Notes: generated from the sequence alone by a model not told the origin. A stretch of DNA of 27,463 nucleotides from Flavobacteriales bacterium (GCA_020200995.1 JAIVHQ010000209.1:1-27463); one strand, 5' to 3'; counted from the stretch's first letter, positions 1 through 7,664 are shown. Made by a program: numbers and translations.

Positions 1-492
1 TGTTTTTTTGGTAGCTGATCCTGCCAGAGAATCAGAAATTACAACGAGTGATTTTGATCGTTCACGAACCGCCACTTTATCGCCGGGGCGAAGTGAGTAT
101 GAAGGGATATTGACCACATCTCCATTTACTGTAATGTGACGGTGAGTGACCAATTGACGAGCACCTCTTCTTGTAGGAGCTACACCCATGCGGTAGATGA
201 CATTGTCGAGGCGTGCTTCACAAAGTTGGAGCAGGATTTCACCTGTAACACCCATTTTTCGAGAGGCGCGGTCAAACATTTTAGCAAATTGACGCTCTAA
301 AATTCCGTAGGTATATTTAGCCTTTTGCTTTTCAGCGAGCTGCACTGCGTATTCCGACTGCTTGCCTCGGCGCCTGTTAGGGCCGTGCATTCCGGGTGGA
401 TAGCTCTTTCGTTCGAGTGCCTTGTCAGGGCCGAAGATCGGCTCACTGAAACGGCGTGCAACTTTTGACTTAGGGCCTCTGTATCGTGCCAT
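1..492 (-). CDS. rpsD: 30S ribosomal protein S4 (C-terminus cut by window edge)
   Basis: Primary 16S rRNA-binding protein that nucleates assembly of the small-subunit body and helps maintain decoding accuracy. The window holds the first 164 codons of a protein normally about 200 residues long; the reading frame runs off the left edge without a stop. The start MARYRGPKSKVARRF is typical. The S4 RNA-binding domain is visible from about residue 90 (LCEARLDNVIYRMG, then TRRGARQLVTHRHI). There is no N-terminal cysteine cluster, so this is the zinc-free form. It lies 36 nt downstream of rpsK. In this gene order rpoA and rplQ would be expected beyond the edge, but they are not visible here. Confidence 0.98.
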   Translation of the reverse strand, partial: MARYRGPKSKVARRFSEPIFGPDKALERKSYPPGMHGPNRRRGKQSEYAVQLAEKQKAKYTYGILERQFAKMFDRASRKMGVTGEILLQLCEARLDNVIYRMGVAPTRRGARQLVTHRHITVNGDVVNIPSYSLRPGDKVAVRERSKSLVVISDSLAGSATKKT

Positions 493-528
493 AGTTTGAT
501 GTGATTGTGTCTTTTAAGGACTTGATGA

Positions 529-915
529 TTATACTCTTCTGCGCTTTGGGGGTCGACATCCGTTGTGCGGTATCGGCGTTACATCCACGATCTCGGTCAC
601 CTCGATGCCCGAATTGTGAATGGAGCGAATGGCCGACTCTCTTCCCGAGCCAGGGCCTTTCACAAATACTTTCACTTTGCGCAAACCTGCTTCGTAAGCA
701 ACTTTAGCACAGTCTTCCGCTGCGATCTGCGCTGCGTAAGGTGTGTTCTTTTTAGAACCGCGGAAACCTTGTTTACCTGCGGTCGACCAGCTGATCACTT
801 GACCTGTAGCATTGGTAAGTGAAATAATGATATTGTTGAATGATGCCTGAATGTGGGCTTCCCCAACAGCATCCACCTTAACGATGCGTTTTTTCTTTGT
901 ACTCGATTTAGCCAT
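529..915 (-). CDS. rpsK: 30S ribosomal protein S11
   Basis: Platform protein of the small subunit that contacts 16S rRNA near the E site and the mRNA exit. The 128 residues span the whole family. The N-terminus is basic (MAKSSTKKKRIVK). The core carries the family signature FVKGPGSGRESAIR, and the protein ends in the conserved PIPHNGCRPPKRRRV tail that binds rRNA. It sits between rpsM (24 nt upstream) and rpsD (36 nt downstream), the standard alpha-operon order. No Shine-Dalgarno sequence is visible before the ATG. Confidence 0.99.
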   Translation of the reverse strand: MAKSSTKKKRIVKVDAVGEAHIQASFNNIIISLTNATGQVISWSTAGKQGFRGSKKNTPYAAQIAAEDCAKVAYEAGLRKVKVFVKGPGSGRESAIRSIHNSGIEVTEIVDVTPIPHNGCRPPKRRRV

Positions 916-939
916 GATGCTATGCTTTTGTCAATCGGA

Positions 940-1317
940 TTATTTGGTTGCCTTCTTCTTGTTGGCAACAGTTTTGCGTTTCCCTTTACGAGTTCGCGAG
1001 TTGTTCTTGGTGCGTTGTCCGCGCAAAGGAAGACCTGTACGGTGGCGCACACCGCGGTAACAACCAATGTCCATCAATCGCTTGATATTGGTTTGGATTT
1101 CCGAACGCAAAGCACCTTCAACCTTGAAGGTTTCATTGAGGTAAGTTCGGATTTTCGCGAGTTGATCATCGTCCCAGTCCTGAACTTTGGTATCTTCGCT
1201 AACACCCGCCTTCGCGAGTATCTCGGAAGCCCTGTTGGGACCAATTCCGAATATGTAGGTGAGGCCGATTACGCCTCGCTTGTTTTTTGGTAAATCTATA
1301 CCTGCTATCCTGGCCAT
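940..1317 (-). CDS. rpsM: 30S ribosomal protein S13
   Basis: Head protein of the small subunit that forms bridges to the large subunit and touches the P-site tRNA through its C-terminal tail. The 125 residues begin MARIAGIDLPKNKRG, the usual start. A helix-two-turn-helix region follows (YIFGIGPNRASEIL), then the rRNA-binding stretch CYRGVRHRTGLPLRGQRTK. The C-terminus is a long lysine/arginine-rich extension, as expected for the tRNA-contacting tail. It is encoded 18 nt downstream of rpmJ and 24 nt upstream of rpsK. Confidence 0.99.
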   Translation of the reverse strand: MARIAGIDLPKNKRGVIGLTYIFGIGPNRASEILAKAGVSEDTKVQDWDDDQLAKIRTYLNETFKVEGALRSEIQTNIKRLMDIGCYRGVRHRTGLPLRGQRTKNNSRTRKGKRKTVANKKKATK

Positions 1318-1335
1318 AGTGATTGTTTTCTTTTC

Positions 1336-1452
1336 TTAACCCTGTCGTTGCTTGAACTTCGGATTCTTCTTGTTGATTACGTAAAGGCGTCCTTTGCGGC
1401 GTACGATTTTGCACTCCACTGAACGCTTTTTGATGCTGGCTCTTGTTTTCAT
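1336..1452 (-). CDS. rpmJ: 50S ribosomal protein L36, zinc-free form
   Basis: A 38-residue ORF, read by hand on the minus strand, starts ATGAAAACAAGAGCC and ends in TAA. It begins MKTRASIKKRSVEC and ends NPKFKQRQG, which is diagnostic of L36, a small large-subunit protein that binds 23S rRNA. The zinc-ribbon ligands of the classical form are mostly gone: position 11 is Ser, 27 is Asn and 33 is Phe, and only Cys14 remains. From memory, other Bacteroidota have the same C-minus form, so this is a lineage trait rather than decay. It lies 8 nt downstream of infA and 18 nt upstream of rpsM. Confidence 0.97.
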   Translation of the reverse strand: MKTRASIKKRSVECKIVRRKGRLYVINKKNPKFKQRQG

Positions 1453-1460
1453 CGTTCGGC

Positions 1461-1679
1461 TTATTTGTACCTGAATGTGATTCTTCCTTTTGACAAGTCG
1501 TATGGCGACATTTCAACTTTGACCTTATCACCGGGCAAAATTTTGATGTAGTGCATCCTCATTTTACCTGAGATGTGTGCCACGATCACGTGACCGTTTT
1601 CCAATTCCACCTTGAACATCGCATTGCTCAAAGCTTCTTTAATTACACCATCTTGCTCGATAGAGGCTTGCTTAGCCAT
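1461..1679 (-). CDS. infA: Translation initiation factor IF-1
   Basis: IF-1 occupies the A site of the 30S subunit during initiation and works with IF-2 and IF-3. The 72 residues are the standard length and form one S1-like OB fold. The family hallmarks GHVIVAHISGKMRMHYIKIL and LPGDKVKVEMSPYDLSKGRI are both present, and the protein ends ITFRYK. Its place between secY and rpmJ, with no map gene in between, is a common flavobacterial arrangement. It starts at ATG 24 nt after the secY stop. Confidence 0.99.
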   Translation of the reverse strand: MAKQASIEQDGVIKEALSNAMFKVELENGHVIVAHISGKMRMHYIKILPGDKVKVEMSPYDLSKGRITFRYK

Positions 1680-1703
1680 ACTGTTTTTGTCGTTTTTAAA
1701 AAA

Positions 1704-3032
1704 TTATCCGGCCATTCCGAAGGTCGATGCCCTTCCGGCGAGTTTGCCGGTTTTCATCAATCCGTCGTAATGACGCATGAGTAAGTAACTTTCAATTTGC
1801 TGGAGTGTATCCAAAACTACACCCACCATAATCAGCAGCGATGTGCCGCCAAAATAGATAGAGAAGGCCTGCTTAACGCCAGCTTGCAAAGCAAATACCG
1901 GTAATATCGCGATGAGTCCCAAAAATATGGCACCCGGCAAGGTGATGCGTGAAAGCACGGTATCCAAAAAGTCTGCAGTGGAACGACCCGGCTTTACACC
2001 CGGAATGTAACCTCCGTTTCTCTTCAAGTCATCGGCCATTTGATTCGGATTTACCGTAATGGCTGTGTAGAAGTAAGTAAAGGCAATTACCAGAATAAAG
2101 AATAGCAGGTTGTACCAAAAGCCCGCAAAGTTAGCTAATTCTACAACAAATCCCGACTCTGCGCCCGAATATTGTGCAATGTACAGCGGAACGAACATGA
2201 TCGCCTGGGCGAAGATGATCGGCATTACCCCTGCACTGTTCACTTTCAATGGAATATACTGGCGTGCTCCCTGGCTGTATTCCTTGCCCGCCACCTGGCG
2301 TTTGGCAAACTGAATCGGCACCCGTCGCACGGCTTGCACCAACGCTACGGTAACCGCGATAACTGCCAGGAGGGCGACCATCTCAATAAGGAGAATTACA
2401 AGTCCGTTTCCTTCGGGGCCGGTAGCGGCAACAACTTCCTGAAAGAACGCTCCGGGAAGACCCGCGATAATCCCGATCATGATAAGCAATGAAATACCAT
2501 TGCCCACTCCTCGGTCGGTGATGCGCTCACCCAACCACATTACAAAAAGTGTACCTGTAGTGAGGATGATGATTGTGGTGGTCCACCAGAACACTGAATC
2601 GTCCATTCGGGCCTCTGCAGGCACTGAAGCGGCGATGTAGCCCGGTGCTTGAAAGCCTGTAATCACGATCGTCAAAAACCGCGTGTACTGGTTTATTTTC
2701 TTTCGTCCGCTTTCTCCTTCCTTCTGCATTTTCTGGATGGCCGGAACGGCTACCCCCATCAGCTGCATGATAATCGAAGCGGAAATGTAAGGCATGATAC
2801 CCAAGCTGAATATCGAAGCCCTGTTAAACGCGCCTCCGGTGAAGAGATCCAAGAGACCCGCGAGTCCTCCGCCGCCTTCGTTGGCAATGGCGAGGGCCTG
2901 TGAGTCGATGCCCGGCAATACTATGTAAGAGCCTATGCGAAAAACGAGCAGAAGCGCCAGGGTAAATAAGATCCTGTCGCGCAGCTCTTCGATGCTCCAA
3001 ATGTTCTTGATGGTCTGTATAAAATTCTTCAT
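1704..3032 (-). CDS. secY: Protein translocase subunit SecY
   Basis: Central pore subunit of the SecYEG inner-membrane channel that exports unfolded proteins and inserts membrane proteins. The 442 residues are typical, with about ten hydrophobic segments. It starts MKNFIQTIKNIWSIEEL, the usual amphipathic N-terminus. The plug and TM2 area follows (LDLFTGGAFNRASIFSLGIM). Cytosolic loop signatures are RRVPIQFAKRQV and the downstream NPNQMADDLKRNGGYIPGVKPG, which bind SecA or the ribosome. It sits between rplO (23 nt) and infA (24 nt), so channel synthesis is tied to ribosome synthesis, as is usual for spc operons. Confidence 0.99.
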   Translation of the reverse strand: MKNFIQTIKNIWSIEELRDRILFTLALLLVFRIGSYIVLPGIDSQALAIANEGGGGLAGLLDLFTGGAFNRASIFSLGIMPYISASIIMQLMGVAVPAIQKMQKEGESGRKKINQYTRFLTIVITGFQAPGYIAASVPAEARMDDSVFWWTTTIIILTTGTLFVMWLGERITDRGVGNGISLLIMIGIIAGLPGAFFQEVVAATGPEGNGLVILLIEMVALLAVIAVTVALVQAVRRVPIQFAKRQVAGKEYSQGARQYIPLKVNSAGVMPIIFAQAIMFVPLYIAQYSGAESGFVVELANFAGFWYNLLFFILVIAFTYFYTAITVNPNQMADDLKRNGGYIPGVKPGRSTADFLDTVLSRITLPGAIFLGLIAILPVFALQAGVKQAFSIYFGGTSLLIMVGVVLDTLQQIESYLLMRHYDGLMKTGKLAGRASTFGMAG

Positions 3033-3055
3033 TGCCGAGGAGGTTCAGTCAATTC

Positions 3056-3502
3056 TTAAAGTTTGGTCGCCTGCCCGCCTGCCTTTTCAATGGCAGCTTT
3101 AGCAGTTTCGGAGAATGCGTGCGCTGTCACGTTGACTTTCGCAGAGAGCTCGCCCCGTCCCAAAATTTTAATCAATTCATTTTTGCCACAAAGCCCATTG
3201 TCCATGTACACTGACATATCGAATGATTCAATCTTTTTGTCAGCGGCCAGGCGCTCGAGTACATCGAGGTTGATGCCTTTGTAGCTCTTTCGCGTTGGAT
3301 TGGTAAAACCGAACTTCGGCACCCTACGCTGCAGGGGCATTTGACCACCTTCAAACCCGCGCTTTGTTTTGTAACCACTGCGTGACTTGGCGCCTTTGTG
3401 ACCACGGCCGGCTGTATCGCCGAATCCCGATCCTTCGCCTCGTCCGAGTCGTTTCTTATTTTTCGTTGAGCCGGAAGCCGGCTTGAGATTACTGAGGTCC
3501 AT
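3056..3502 (-). CDS. rplO: 50S ribosomal protein L15
   Basis: Late-assembly large-subunit protein that reaches into 23S rRNA through a long extended N-terminus. The 148 residues start MDLSNLKPASGSTKNKKRLG. The extension carries the glycine/arginine-rich signature GRGEGSGFGDTAGRGHKGAK, followed by the globular domain ending in ETAKAAIEKAGGQATKL. It is encoded directly before secY and 29 nt after rpmD. Length and motifs fit the family with no anomaly. Confidence 0.99.
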   Translation of the reverse strand: MDLSNLKPASGSTKNKKRLGRGEGSGFGDTAGRGHKGAKSRSGYKTKRGFEGGQMPLQRRVPKFGFTNPTRKSYKGINLDVLERLAADKKIESFDMSVYMDNGLCGKNELIKILGRGELSAKVNVTAHAFSETAKAAIEKAGGQATKL

Positions 3503-3531
3503 TTCTTTTTCCTTTAAAGGCTGTAATTCTT

Positions 3532-3714
3532 TCAGACGTGATCCACCTTCACAAGGTGCTTCACTTTGTTGATCATCCCCAACACTTGGGGAGTCGCTGT
3601 TTTTTCAACGGGGCGGTTCAACTTCTTGCATCCCAAGGCCACGAGTGTAGCTTTTTGAGATTTGGGCTTGTTGATAGCGCTCCGTACTTGCGTTACAATA
3701 ATTTTGTCGGCCAT
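3532..3714 (-). CDS. rpmD: 50S ribosomal protein L30
   Basis: Small large-subunit protein of the bacterial short type. The 60 residues begin MADKIIVTQVRSAINKPKSQ and carry the typical core KATLVALGCKKLNRPVEK, ending NKVKHLVKVDHV. This is the normal ferredoxin-like length with no extension. It lies between rpsE (19 nt upstream) and rplO (29 nt downstream), the canonical spc-operon position, which supports the call for such a short gene. Confidence 0.98.
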   Translation of the reverse strand: MADKIIVTQVRSAINKPKSQKATLVALGCKKLNRPVEKTATPQVLGMINKVKHLVKVDHV

Positions 3715-3733
3715 TTCTGTTCTCTTAAAAGGG

Positions 3734-4252
3734 TTAACCGTTAAATACGCGGGTCATGGTGATTCCCCTTTGCTGCGCTACTGCTTTGGCATCGCGCATT
3801 TGGGTGAGTGCATCCAATGTGGCTTTCACAACGTTGTGCGGGTTAGAAGAGCCTTGCGACTTGGCAAGTACATCTTTTACACCAACACTTTCAAGAACCG
3901 CACGCATCGCACCACCTGCGATAACTCCTGTACCACTTGAAGCGGGCTTGAGCATAATCTTTGCTCCGGCGTACTTACCCATTTGATAATGGGGTACAGT
4001 TCCGTTCACGATGGGAACTTTGATGAGGCTCTTTTTTGCGTCGTCGATGCCTTTAGCAATGGCCGAAGTAACTTCTTTGGCTTTGCCAAGTCCGTGACCT
4101 ACCACACCATTCTCATTTCCGACCACTACGATCGCAGAGAAGCTGAATGTGCGACCACCTTTGGTCACTTTGGTTACACGGTTGATGGCAACGAGCTTGT
4201 CCTTGAGCTCGATGTCGCTTGATTTAACGCGTTTTATGTTTGCTTTCGACAT
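3734..4252 (-). CDS. rpsE: 30S ribosomal protein S5
   Basis: Small-subunit protein at the back of the decoding centre and mRNA entry site; changes in it can affect fidelity. The 172 residues contain the N-terminal double-stranded-RNA-binding-like domain (VTKVTKGGRTFSFSAIVVVG, then GHGLGKAKEV). The C-terminal domain has PASSGTGVIAGGAMRAVLE and the end motif SNPHNVVKATLDAL. It starts MSKANIKRVKSSDIELKD. It is separated from rplR by only 4 nt, so the two are probably translationally coupled. Confidence 0.99.
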   Translation of the reverse strand: MSKANIKRVKSSDIELKDKLVAINRVTKVTKGGRTFSFSAIVVVGNENGVVGHGLGKAKEVTSAIAKGIDDAKKSLIKVPIVNGTVPHYQMGKYAGAKIMLKPASSGTGVIAGGAMRAVLESVGVKDVLAKSQGSSNPHNVVKATLDALTQMRDAKAVAQQRGITMTRVFNG

Positions 4253-4256
4253 CTTA

Positions 4257-4610
4257 TTAAAATTTTAGTCCGCCTTCGCGTGCTGATTCTGCAAATGATT
4301 TCACCCGTCCGTGGTAAAGGTAACCGTTGCGGTCGAAAACCACCTGGGTGATGCCCGAAGATATTGCTTTCTCGGCAATGTCTTTACCCACCAACTTGGC
4401 TTGCTCAATCTTGGCGATGCTCTGTGCATCCTTGTTCTGCAAGCTCCCGGCGCTCACTAGCGTCTTGCCGCTGAGGTCGTCGACGATCTGAGCATACAAC
4501 TGCTTGTTGCTGCGGTATACCGACAGTCTGGGTTTTTCGGACGTACCTGAGATATTCTTGCGAATACTCTTCTTGATACGGGTTCTGCGTTCTAGTTTTG
4601 ATTGTGACAT
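4257..4610 (-). CDS. rplR: 50S ribosomal protein L18
   Basis: 5S rRNA-binding protein of the central protuberance that acts with L5 and L25. The 117 residues start MSQSKLERRTRIKKSIRK, a basic tail that clamps 5S rRNA. The core contains KPRLSVYRSNKQLYAQIVDD and the C-terminal signature VVFDRNGYLYHGRVKSFAES, ending AREGGLKF. It lies 8 nt downstream of rplF and 4 nt upstream of rpsE, in the usual spc order. Confidence 0.99.
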   Translation of the reverse strand: MSQSKLERRTRIKKSIRKNISGTSEKPRLSVYRSNKQLYAQIVDDLSGKTLVSAGSLQNKDAQSIAKIEQAKLVGKDIAEKAISSGITQVVFDRNGYLYHGRVKSFAESAREGGLKF

Positions 4611-4618
4611 GGCCTCAA

Positions 4619-5170
4619 TTATTTACCTGCAGCTTTACCTGCTTTTCTTCTGATTTGCTCTCCTTTGAATCGGATACCTTTTCCTTTGTATGGCTCGGGC
4701 TTCCTGAAGGATCTTATTTTGGCCGCCACCTGACCAACGAGTTGCTTATCATGCGACTCCAAAGTAATCGTTGGCGGCTGACCTTTTACGGCTTCTGCAT
4801 TTACTTTTACCTCTTCAGGAAGTTCGATAATGATGGGGTGAGAGTATCCCAATGCCAACTCGAGTCGCTGCCCGGTGGTTTTGGCACGGTAACCCACACC
4901 CACAAGCTCTTGCTTGATCACAAAGCCTTTGCTCACTCCTTCGACCATATTATTGATCAAAGAGCGATACAGGCCATGCATAGACTTGGTCACCTTCTCC
5001 TCATTTTCCCTAACGAGGTTTATTTCGCCATCTTTAACTTCACAAACCACGGAGCCGTGAAGCTTTTCCCGGAGCTCGCCCTTAGGGCCCTTTACTTTCA
5101 CTACACCGTCCTCTGAAGTAACGGTTACTCCGTCGGGAACAAATATGGTAGCTTTTCCAATTCGTGACAT
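4619..5170 (-). CDS. rplF: 50S ribosomal protein L6
   Basis: Large-subunit protein near the factor-binding site and sarcin-ricin loop. The 183 residues show the two tandem L6 repeats. The start is MSRIGKATIFVPDGVTV, the middle carries VGVGYRAKTTGQRLELALGY, and the 23S-binding signature RKPEPYKGKGIRFKGE lies near the C-terminus. A short basic tail (RRKAGKAAGK) closes it. It is encoded 20 nt after rpsH. Confidence 0.99.
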   Translation of the reverse strand: MSRIGKATIFVPDGVTVTSEDGVVKVKGPKGELREKLHGSVVCEVKDGEINLVRENEEKVTKSMHGLYRSLINNMVEGVSKGFVIKQELVGVGYRAKTTGQRLELALGYSHPIIIELPEEVKVNAEAVKGQPPTITLESHDKQLVGQVAAKIRSFRKPEPYKGKGIRFKGEQIRRKAGKAAGK

Positions 5171-5190
5171 TGTTTTCTTTTTTTCGGTCC

Positions 5191-5589
5191 TTAGTAAATG
5201 TAGCAGATCACTTCTCCGCCTACATTGTTGGCGCGCGCTTCCTTATCGGTCATCAACCCCTGTGAGGTTGACACAATAGAAACACCGAGTCCATTAAGCA
5301 CACGCGGAAGTTCTTTAGCTCCGCGGTAGTATCTCAAACCCGGGCTCGACGCACGCTGCAATTTTTTAATTGCAGGCATCTTGGTGACAGGGTGGTATTT
5401 CAAAGCAATTTTAATACTGCCTTGTACGGAGTCATCTTCAAATTTATAATTGAGGATGTAGCCTTTCTCCATCAGGATCTTGGTAATGTCCTTCTTGATG
5501 TTGGAGGCGGGGATCTCTACCACTTTTTTTCGTGCCATGATGGCATTTCGAACGCGTGTGAGATAATCGGAAATAGGATCAGAATACAT
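5191..5589 (-). CDS. rpsH: 30S ribosomal protein S8
   Basis: Primary 16S rRNA-binding protein of the central domain. In E. coli it is the translational repressor of the spc operon; a matching mRNA site is not evident here. The 132 residues start MYSDPISDYLTRVRNAIMAR, with the typical end STSQGLMTDKEAR followed by GGEVICYIY. Length and motifs are normal. It lies 24 nt after rpsN and 20 nt before rplF. Confidence 0.99.
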   Translation of the reverse strand: MYSDPISDYLTRVRNAIMARKKVVEIPASNIKKDITKILMEKGYILNYKFEDDSVQGSIKIALKYHPVTKMPAIKKLQRASSPGLRYYRGAKELPRVLNGLGVSIVSTSQGLMTDKEARANNVGGEVICYIY

Positions 5590-5613
5590 GATTTTCTTCT
5601 TTGTGCTTGTGTA

Positions 5614-5883
5614 TTACCAACTCGCTTTTTTCACGCCCGGTATTTTACCGTCGAGTGCCATTTCGCGAAATGTAACCCTGGAGATTCCAAACTGACGCAT
5701 GTATCCGCGGGGTCTTCCGGTGAGGAGGCATCGGTTGTGCAAACGTACTTTCGAAGAGTTCTTCGGAAGCTTTTGCAGCGCATCCCAATCACCTGCTTTT
5801 TTCAGTGCTTCGCGCTTTTCAGCGTATTGCTCAACCATTCGTTGACGCTTACGCTCGCGGGCTTTCATTGATTCTTTTGCCAT
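5614..5883 (-). CDS. rpsN: 30S ribosomal protein S14, zinc-free long form
   Basis: Small-subunit head protein near the A site. The 89 residues match the long C-minus type of S14, not the 61-residue zinc-binding type: only one cysteine (in LHNRCLLTGRPRGYMR) is present and no CxxC pair exists. The N-terminus MAKESMKARERKRQRMVEQY is basic and helical, and the end MALDGKIPGVKKASW is diagnostic. It sits 8 nt after rplE and 24 nt before rpsH. Confidence 0.99.
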   Translation of the reverse strand: MAKESMKARERKRQRMVEQYAEKREALKKAGDWDALQKLPKNSSKVRLHNRCLLTGRPRGYMRQFGISRVTFREMALDGKIPGVKKASW

Positions 5884-5891
5884 CTTAATGT

Positions 5892-6440
5892 TTATTTCTT
5901 GGTGAATGGAAATCCGAACTCGCGGAGAAGTGCCTTAGCTTCTTCATCACTACCTGCGTTTGTCACGAAGGTGATGTCCATTCCGTTAATCTTGTTCACT
6001 TTTTCAATATTAATCTCGGGAAAGATGATTTGCTCGAGCACGCCCATGGTGAAATTGCCGCGGCCGTCGAAACCAGTGGCCTTTACTCCGCGAAAGTCGC
6101 GGGTACGTGGCAGAGAAACCGAAATCAATCGATCCAAAAATTCATACATCTTATCACCGCGGATGGTCACCCTCGCGCCGATCGGCATGCCTTTACGCAG
6201 CTTAAAGTTGGAGATGTCTTTCCGTGAGTATGTGGGTACGGCACGTTGACCTGCAATCGCAGTCATTTCTTCTACGGCTGTATCCACCAATTTCTTATCG
6301 GCAACTGCATCACCAAGTCCCTGGTTGATGCAAATTTTTTCGATTCTGGGTATTTCCATGCTCGACTTGTAACCAAATTCCTTGGTCAGTGCGGGCATTA
6401 CCTCTTCCTTGTACTTCTGTTTTAACCTGGGCGTATACAT
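5892..6440 (-). CDS. rplE: 50S ribosomal protein L5
   Basis: Central-protuberance protein that binds 5S rRNA and contacts P-site tRNA. The 182 residues start MYTPRLKQKYKEEVMPALTK. Family motifs are IPRIEKICINQGLGDA, AVPTYSRKDISNFKLRKGMP and RGVKATGFDGRGNFTMGVLE, with the C-terminal ALLREFGFPFTKK. It begins 2 nt after the rplX stop, so coupling to rplX translation is likely. Confidence 0.99.
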   Translation of the reverse strand: MYTPRLKQKYKEEVMPALTKEFGYKSSMEIPRIEKICINQGLGDAVADKKLVDTAVEEMTAIAGQRAVPTYSRKDISNFKLRKGMPIGARVTIRGDKMYEFLDRLISVSLPRTRDFRGVKATGFDGRGNFTMGVLEQIIFPEINIEKVNKINGMDITFVTNAGSDEEAKALLREFGFPFTKK

Positions 6441-6442
6441 AA

Positions 6443-6757
6443 TTATACTTGTTCACCTGATTTTTTGAAATACCGCACCGAGTTGCCTTCTGCATCTCTC
6501 TTGCGGCCGATCTTTTCGCCTTTGCCGGTTTTGGCGTTCACCAACAAAAGATTGCTGATATGAACGGGAGCTTCCTTCTTAACGATACCTCCCTGAGGAT
6601 TTCCGGCGCTCGGCTTGGTGTGCTTTGACACCATATTCAATCCTTCTACGATAGCGCGATACTTTTCGCGGTCCACTGAAACCACCTTACCGGTTTGGCC
6701 TTTGTGTTCGCCGCTGGTAATCTCCACCAAATCGTCTTTTCTAATGTGAATTTTCAT
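6443..6757 (-). CDS. rplX: 50S ribosomal protein L24
   Basis: Assembly-initiator protein that binds the 5' region of 23S rRNA near the peptide exit tunnel. The 104 residues start MKIHIRKDDLVEITSGEHKG, which includes the KOW motif (DDLVEITSGEHKGQTGKV). The conserved stretch GLNMVSKHTKPSAGNPQGGI follows, ending RYFKKSGEQV. It is encoded 13 nt after rplN and 2 nt before rplE. Confidence 0.99.
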   Translation of the reverse strand: MKIHIRKDDLVEITSGEHKGQTGKVVSVDREKYRAIVEGLNMVSKHTKPSAGNPQGGIVKKEAPVHISNLLLVNAKTGKGEKIGRKRDAEGNSVRYFKKSGEQV

Positions 6758-6770
6758 TGCTCTCTCTTAT

Positions 6771-7139
6771 TTAGAGTACCTCGGGTGCGAGGGATACAAT
6801 TTTCATAAACTGCTTGTCGCGAAGTTCGCGTGCTACCGGGCCGAAAATCCTGGTCCCTCTCATCTCGCCTGTATTGTTCAACAACACCACGGCGTTGTCG
6901 TCAAAGCGAATGTAAGAACCATCCTGACGGCGCACTTCCTTGCGGGTGCGGACCACTACAGCCTTGGATACAACACCTTTCTTGATGTTTCCGGAGGGCA
7001 TTGCAGCCTTTACAGAAACAACGATTTTGTCGCCAATTGATGCGTACCTGCGTCCTGTGCCTCCCAGCACACGGATGCAAAGCACCTCTTTAGCTCCGCT
7101 GTTATCGGCTACCCTCAGCCTGCTTTCTTGCTGTATCAT
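6771..7139 (-). CDS. rplN: 50S ribosomal protein L14
   Basis: Large-subunit protein on the subunit interface that forms a bridge to 16S rRNA and is the docking point of RsfS-type silencing factors. The 122 residues are the exact family length. It starts MIQQESRLRVADNSGAKEVL, with GNIKKGVVSKAVVVRTRKE in the middle and the end FMKIVSLAPEVL. It lies 9 nt after rpsQ and 13 nt before rplX. Confidence 0.99.
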   Translation of the reverse strand: MIQQESRLRVADNSGAKEVLCIRVLGGTGRRYASIGDKIVVSVKAAMPSGNIKKGVVSKAVVVRTRKEVRRQDGSYIRFDDNAVVLLNNTGEMRGTRIFGPVARELRDKQFMKIVSLAPEVL

Positions 7140-7148
7140 TGTTAAATC

Positions 7149-7451
7149 TTATTTAGCTCTTTCAAGTACTTCTACCAAACGCCAATTCTTGTTCTTGCTC
7201 AGCTTTCGCGTCTCCATGATGCGAACAGTATCGCCGATGTGGGCGTCGTTCTTCTCATCGTGGGCCATGAACTTCTTGGTGCTTTTCATGAACTTTCCGT
7301 AAAGCGGGTGCTTTACTTTGCGTTCAACCACCACTGTAATCGACTTGGTCATTTTATCACTGGTCACTACACCGATGCGCTGCTTGCGCAAGTTGCGTTC
7401 CAGGCCTGCTTCAACATTTTGTTCCTCTGACATGACTTTTTCCTCTGACAT
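7149..7451 (-). CDS. rpsQ: 30S ribosomal protein S17
   Basis: 16S rRNA-binding OB-fold protein of the small-subunit body. The core is clear: LRKQRIGVVTSDKMTKSITV, KVKHPLYGKFMKSTKKFMAH, and the end WRLVEVLERAK. The 100-residue reading is longer than the usual 85 or so, because of an acidic N-terminal extension MSEEKVMSEEQNVEAGLE. The first 18 nt are nearly repeated, giving two in-frame ATGs (7451 and 7433) in matching contexts, so translation could begin at either; starting at the second gives 94 residues. No Shine-Dalgarno sequence separates them. It lies 9 nt after rpmC. Confidence 0.98.
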   Translation of the reverse strand: MSEEKVMSEEQNVEAGLERNLRKQRIGVVTSDKMTKSITVVVERKVKHPLYGKFMKSTKKFMAHDEKNDAHIGDTVRIMETRKLSKNKNWRLVEVLERAK

Positions 7452-7453
7452 GA
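7422..7453 (-). repeat. Tandem duplication over the rpsQ start codon
   Basis: On the plus strand the 14-mer TTCCTCTGACATGA occurs at 7422-7435 and again at 7440-7453, an offset of exactly 18 nt (six codons). Read on the minus strand, each copy carries an ATG followed by TCAGAGGAA, so the rpsQ start codon and its next three codons are duplicated in frame. This looks like replication slippage. Confidence 0.85.
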
Positions 7454-7460
7454 TAAAGTA

Positions 7461-7664
7461 TTATTTGGCGGCCTCAGCCATTTCTCGTTTGCGCAGGTCT
7501 GTCTTCAGGCGTGCAATGAACTGTCGCTTGTATCTCAGCTGTACGGGGTTTTCCAATGGAGCCACCGCGTGATTGAGCTTAAGCTTGTTGTAATTCTCGA
7601 GCTCTATTTCGAGCTTTTCAGCGACTTCAGCTTGGGTGAGGTCTTTAATTTCTTTTGCTTTCAT
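7461..7664 (-). CDS. rpmC: 50S ribosomal protein L29
   Basis: Small helical protein at the polypeptide exit tunnel that helps form the docking site for trigger factor and SRP with L23. The 67 residues start MKAKEIKDLTQAEVAEKLEI and carry the family motif NPVQLRYKRQFIARLKTDLR, ending KREMAEAAK. Length and the two-helix pattern are typical. It lies 10 nt after rplP and 9 nt before rpsQ. Confidence 0.98.
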   Translation of the reverse strand: MKAKEIKDLTQAEVAEKLEIELENYNKLKLNHAVAPLENPVQLRYKRQFIARLKTDLRKREMAEAAK

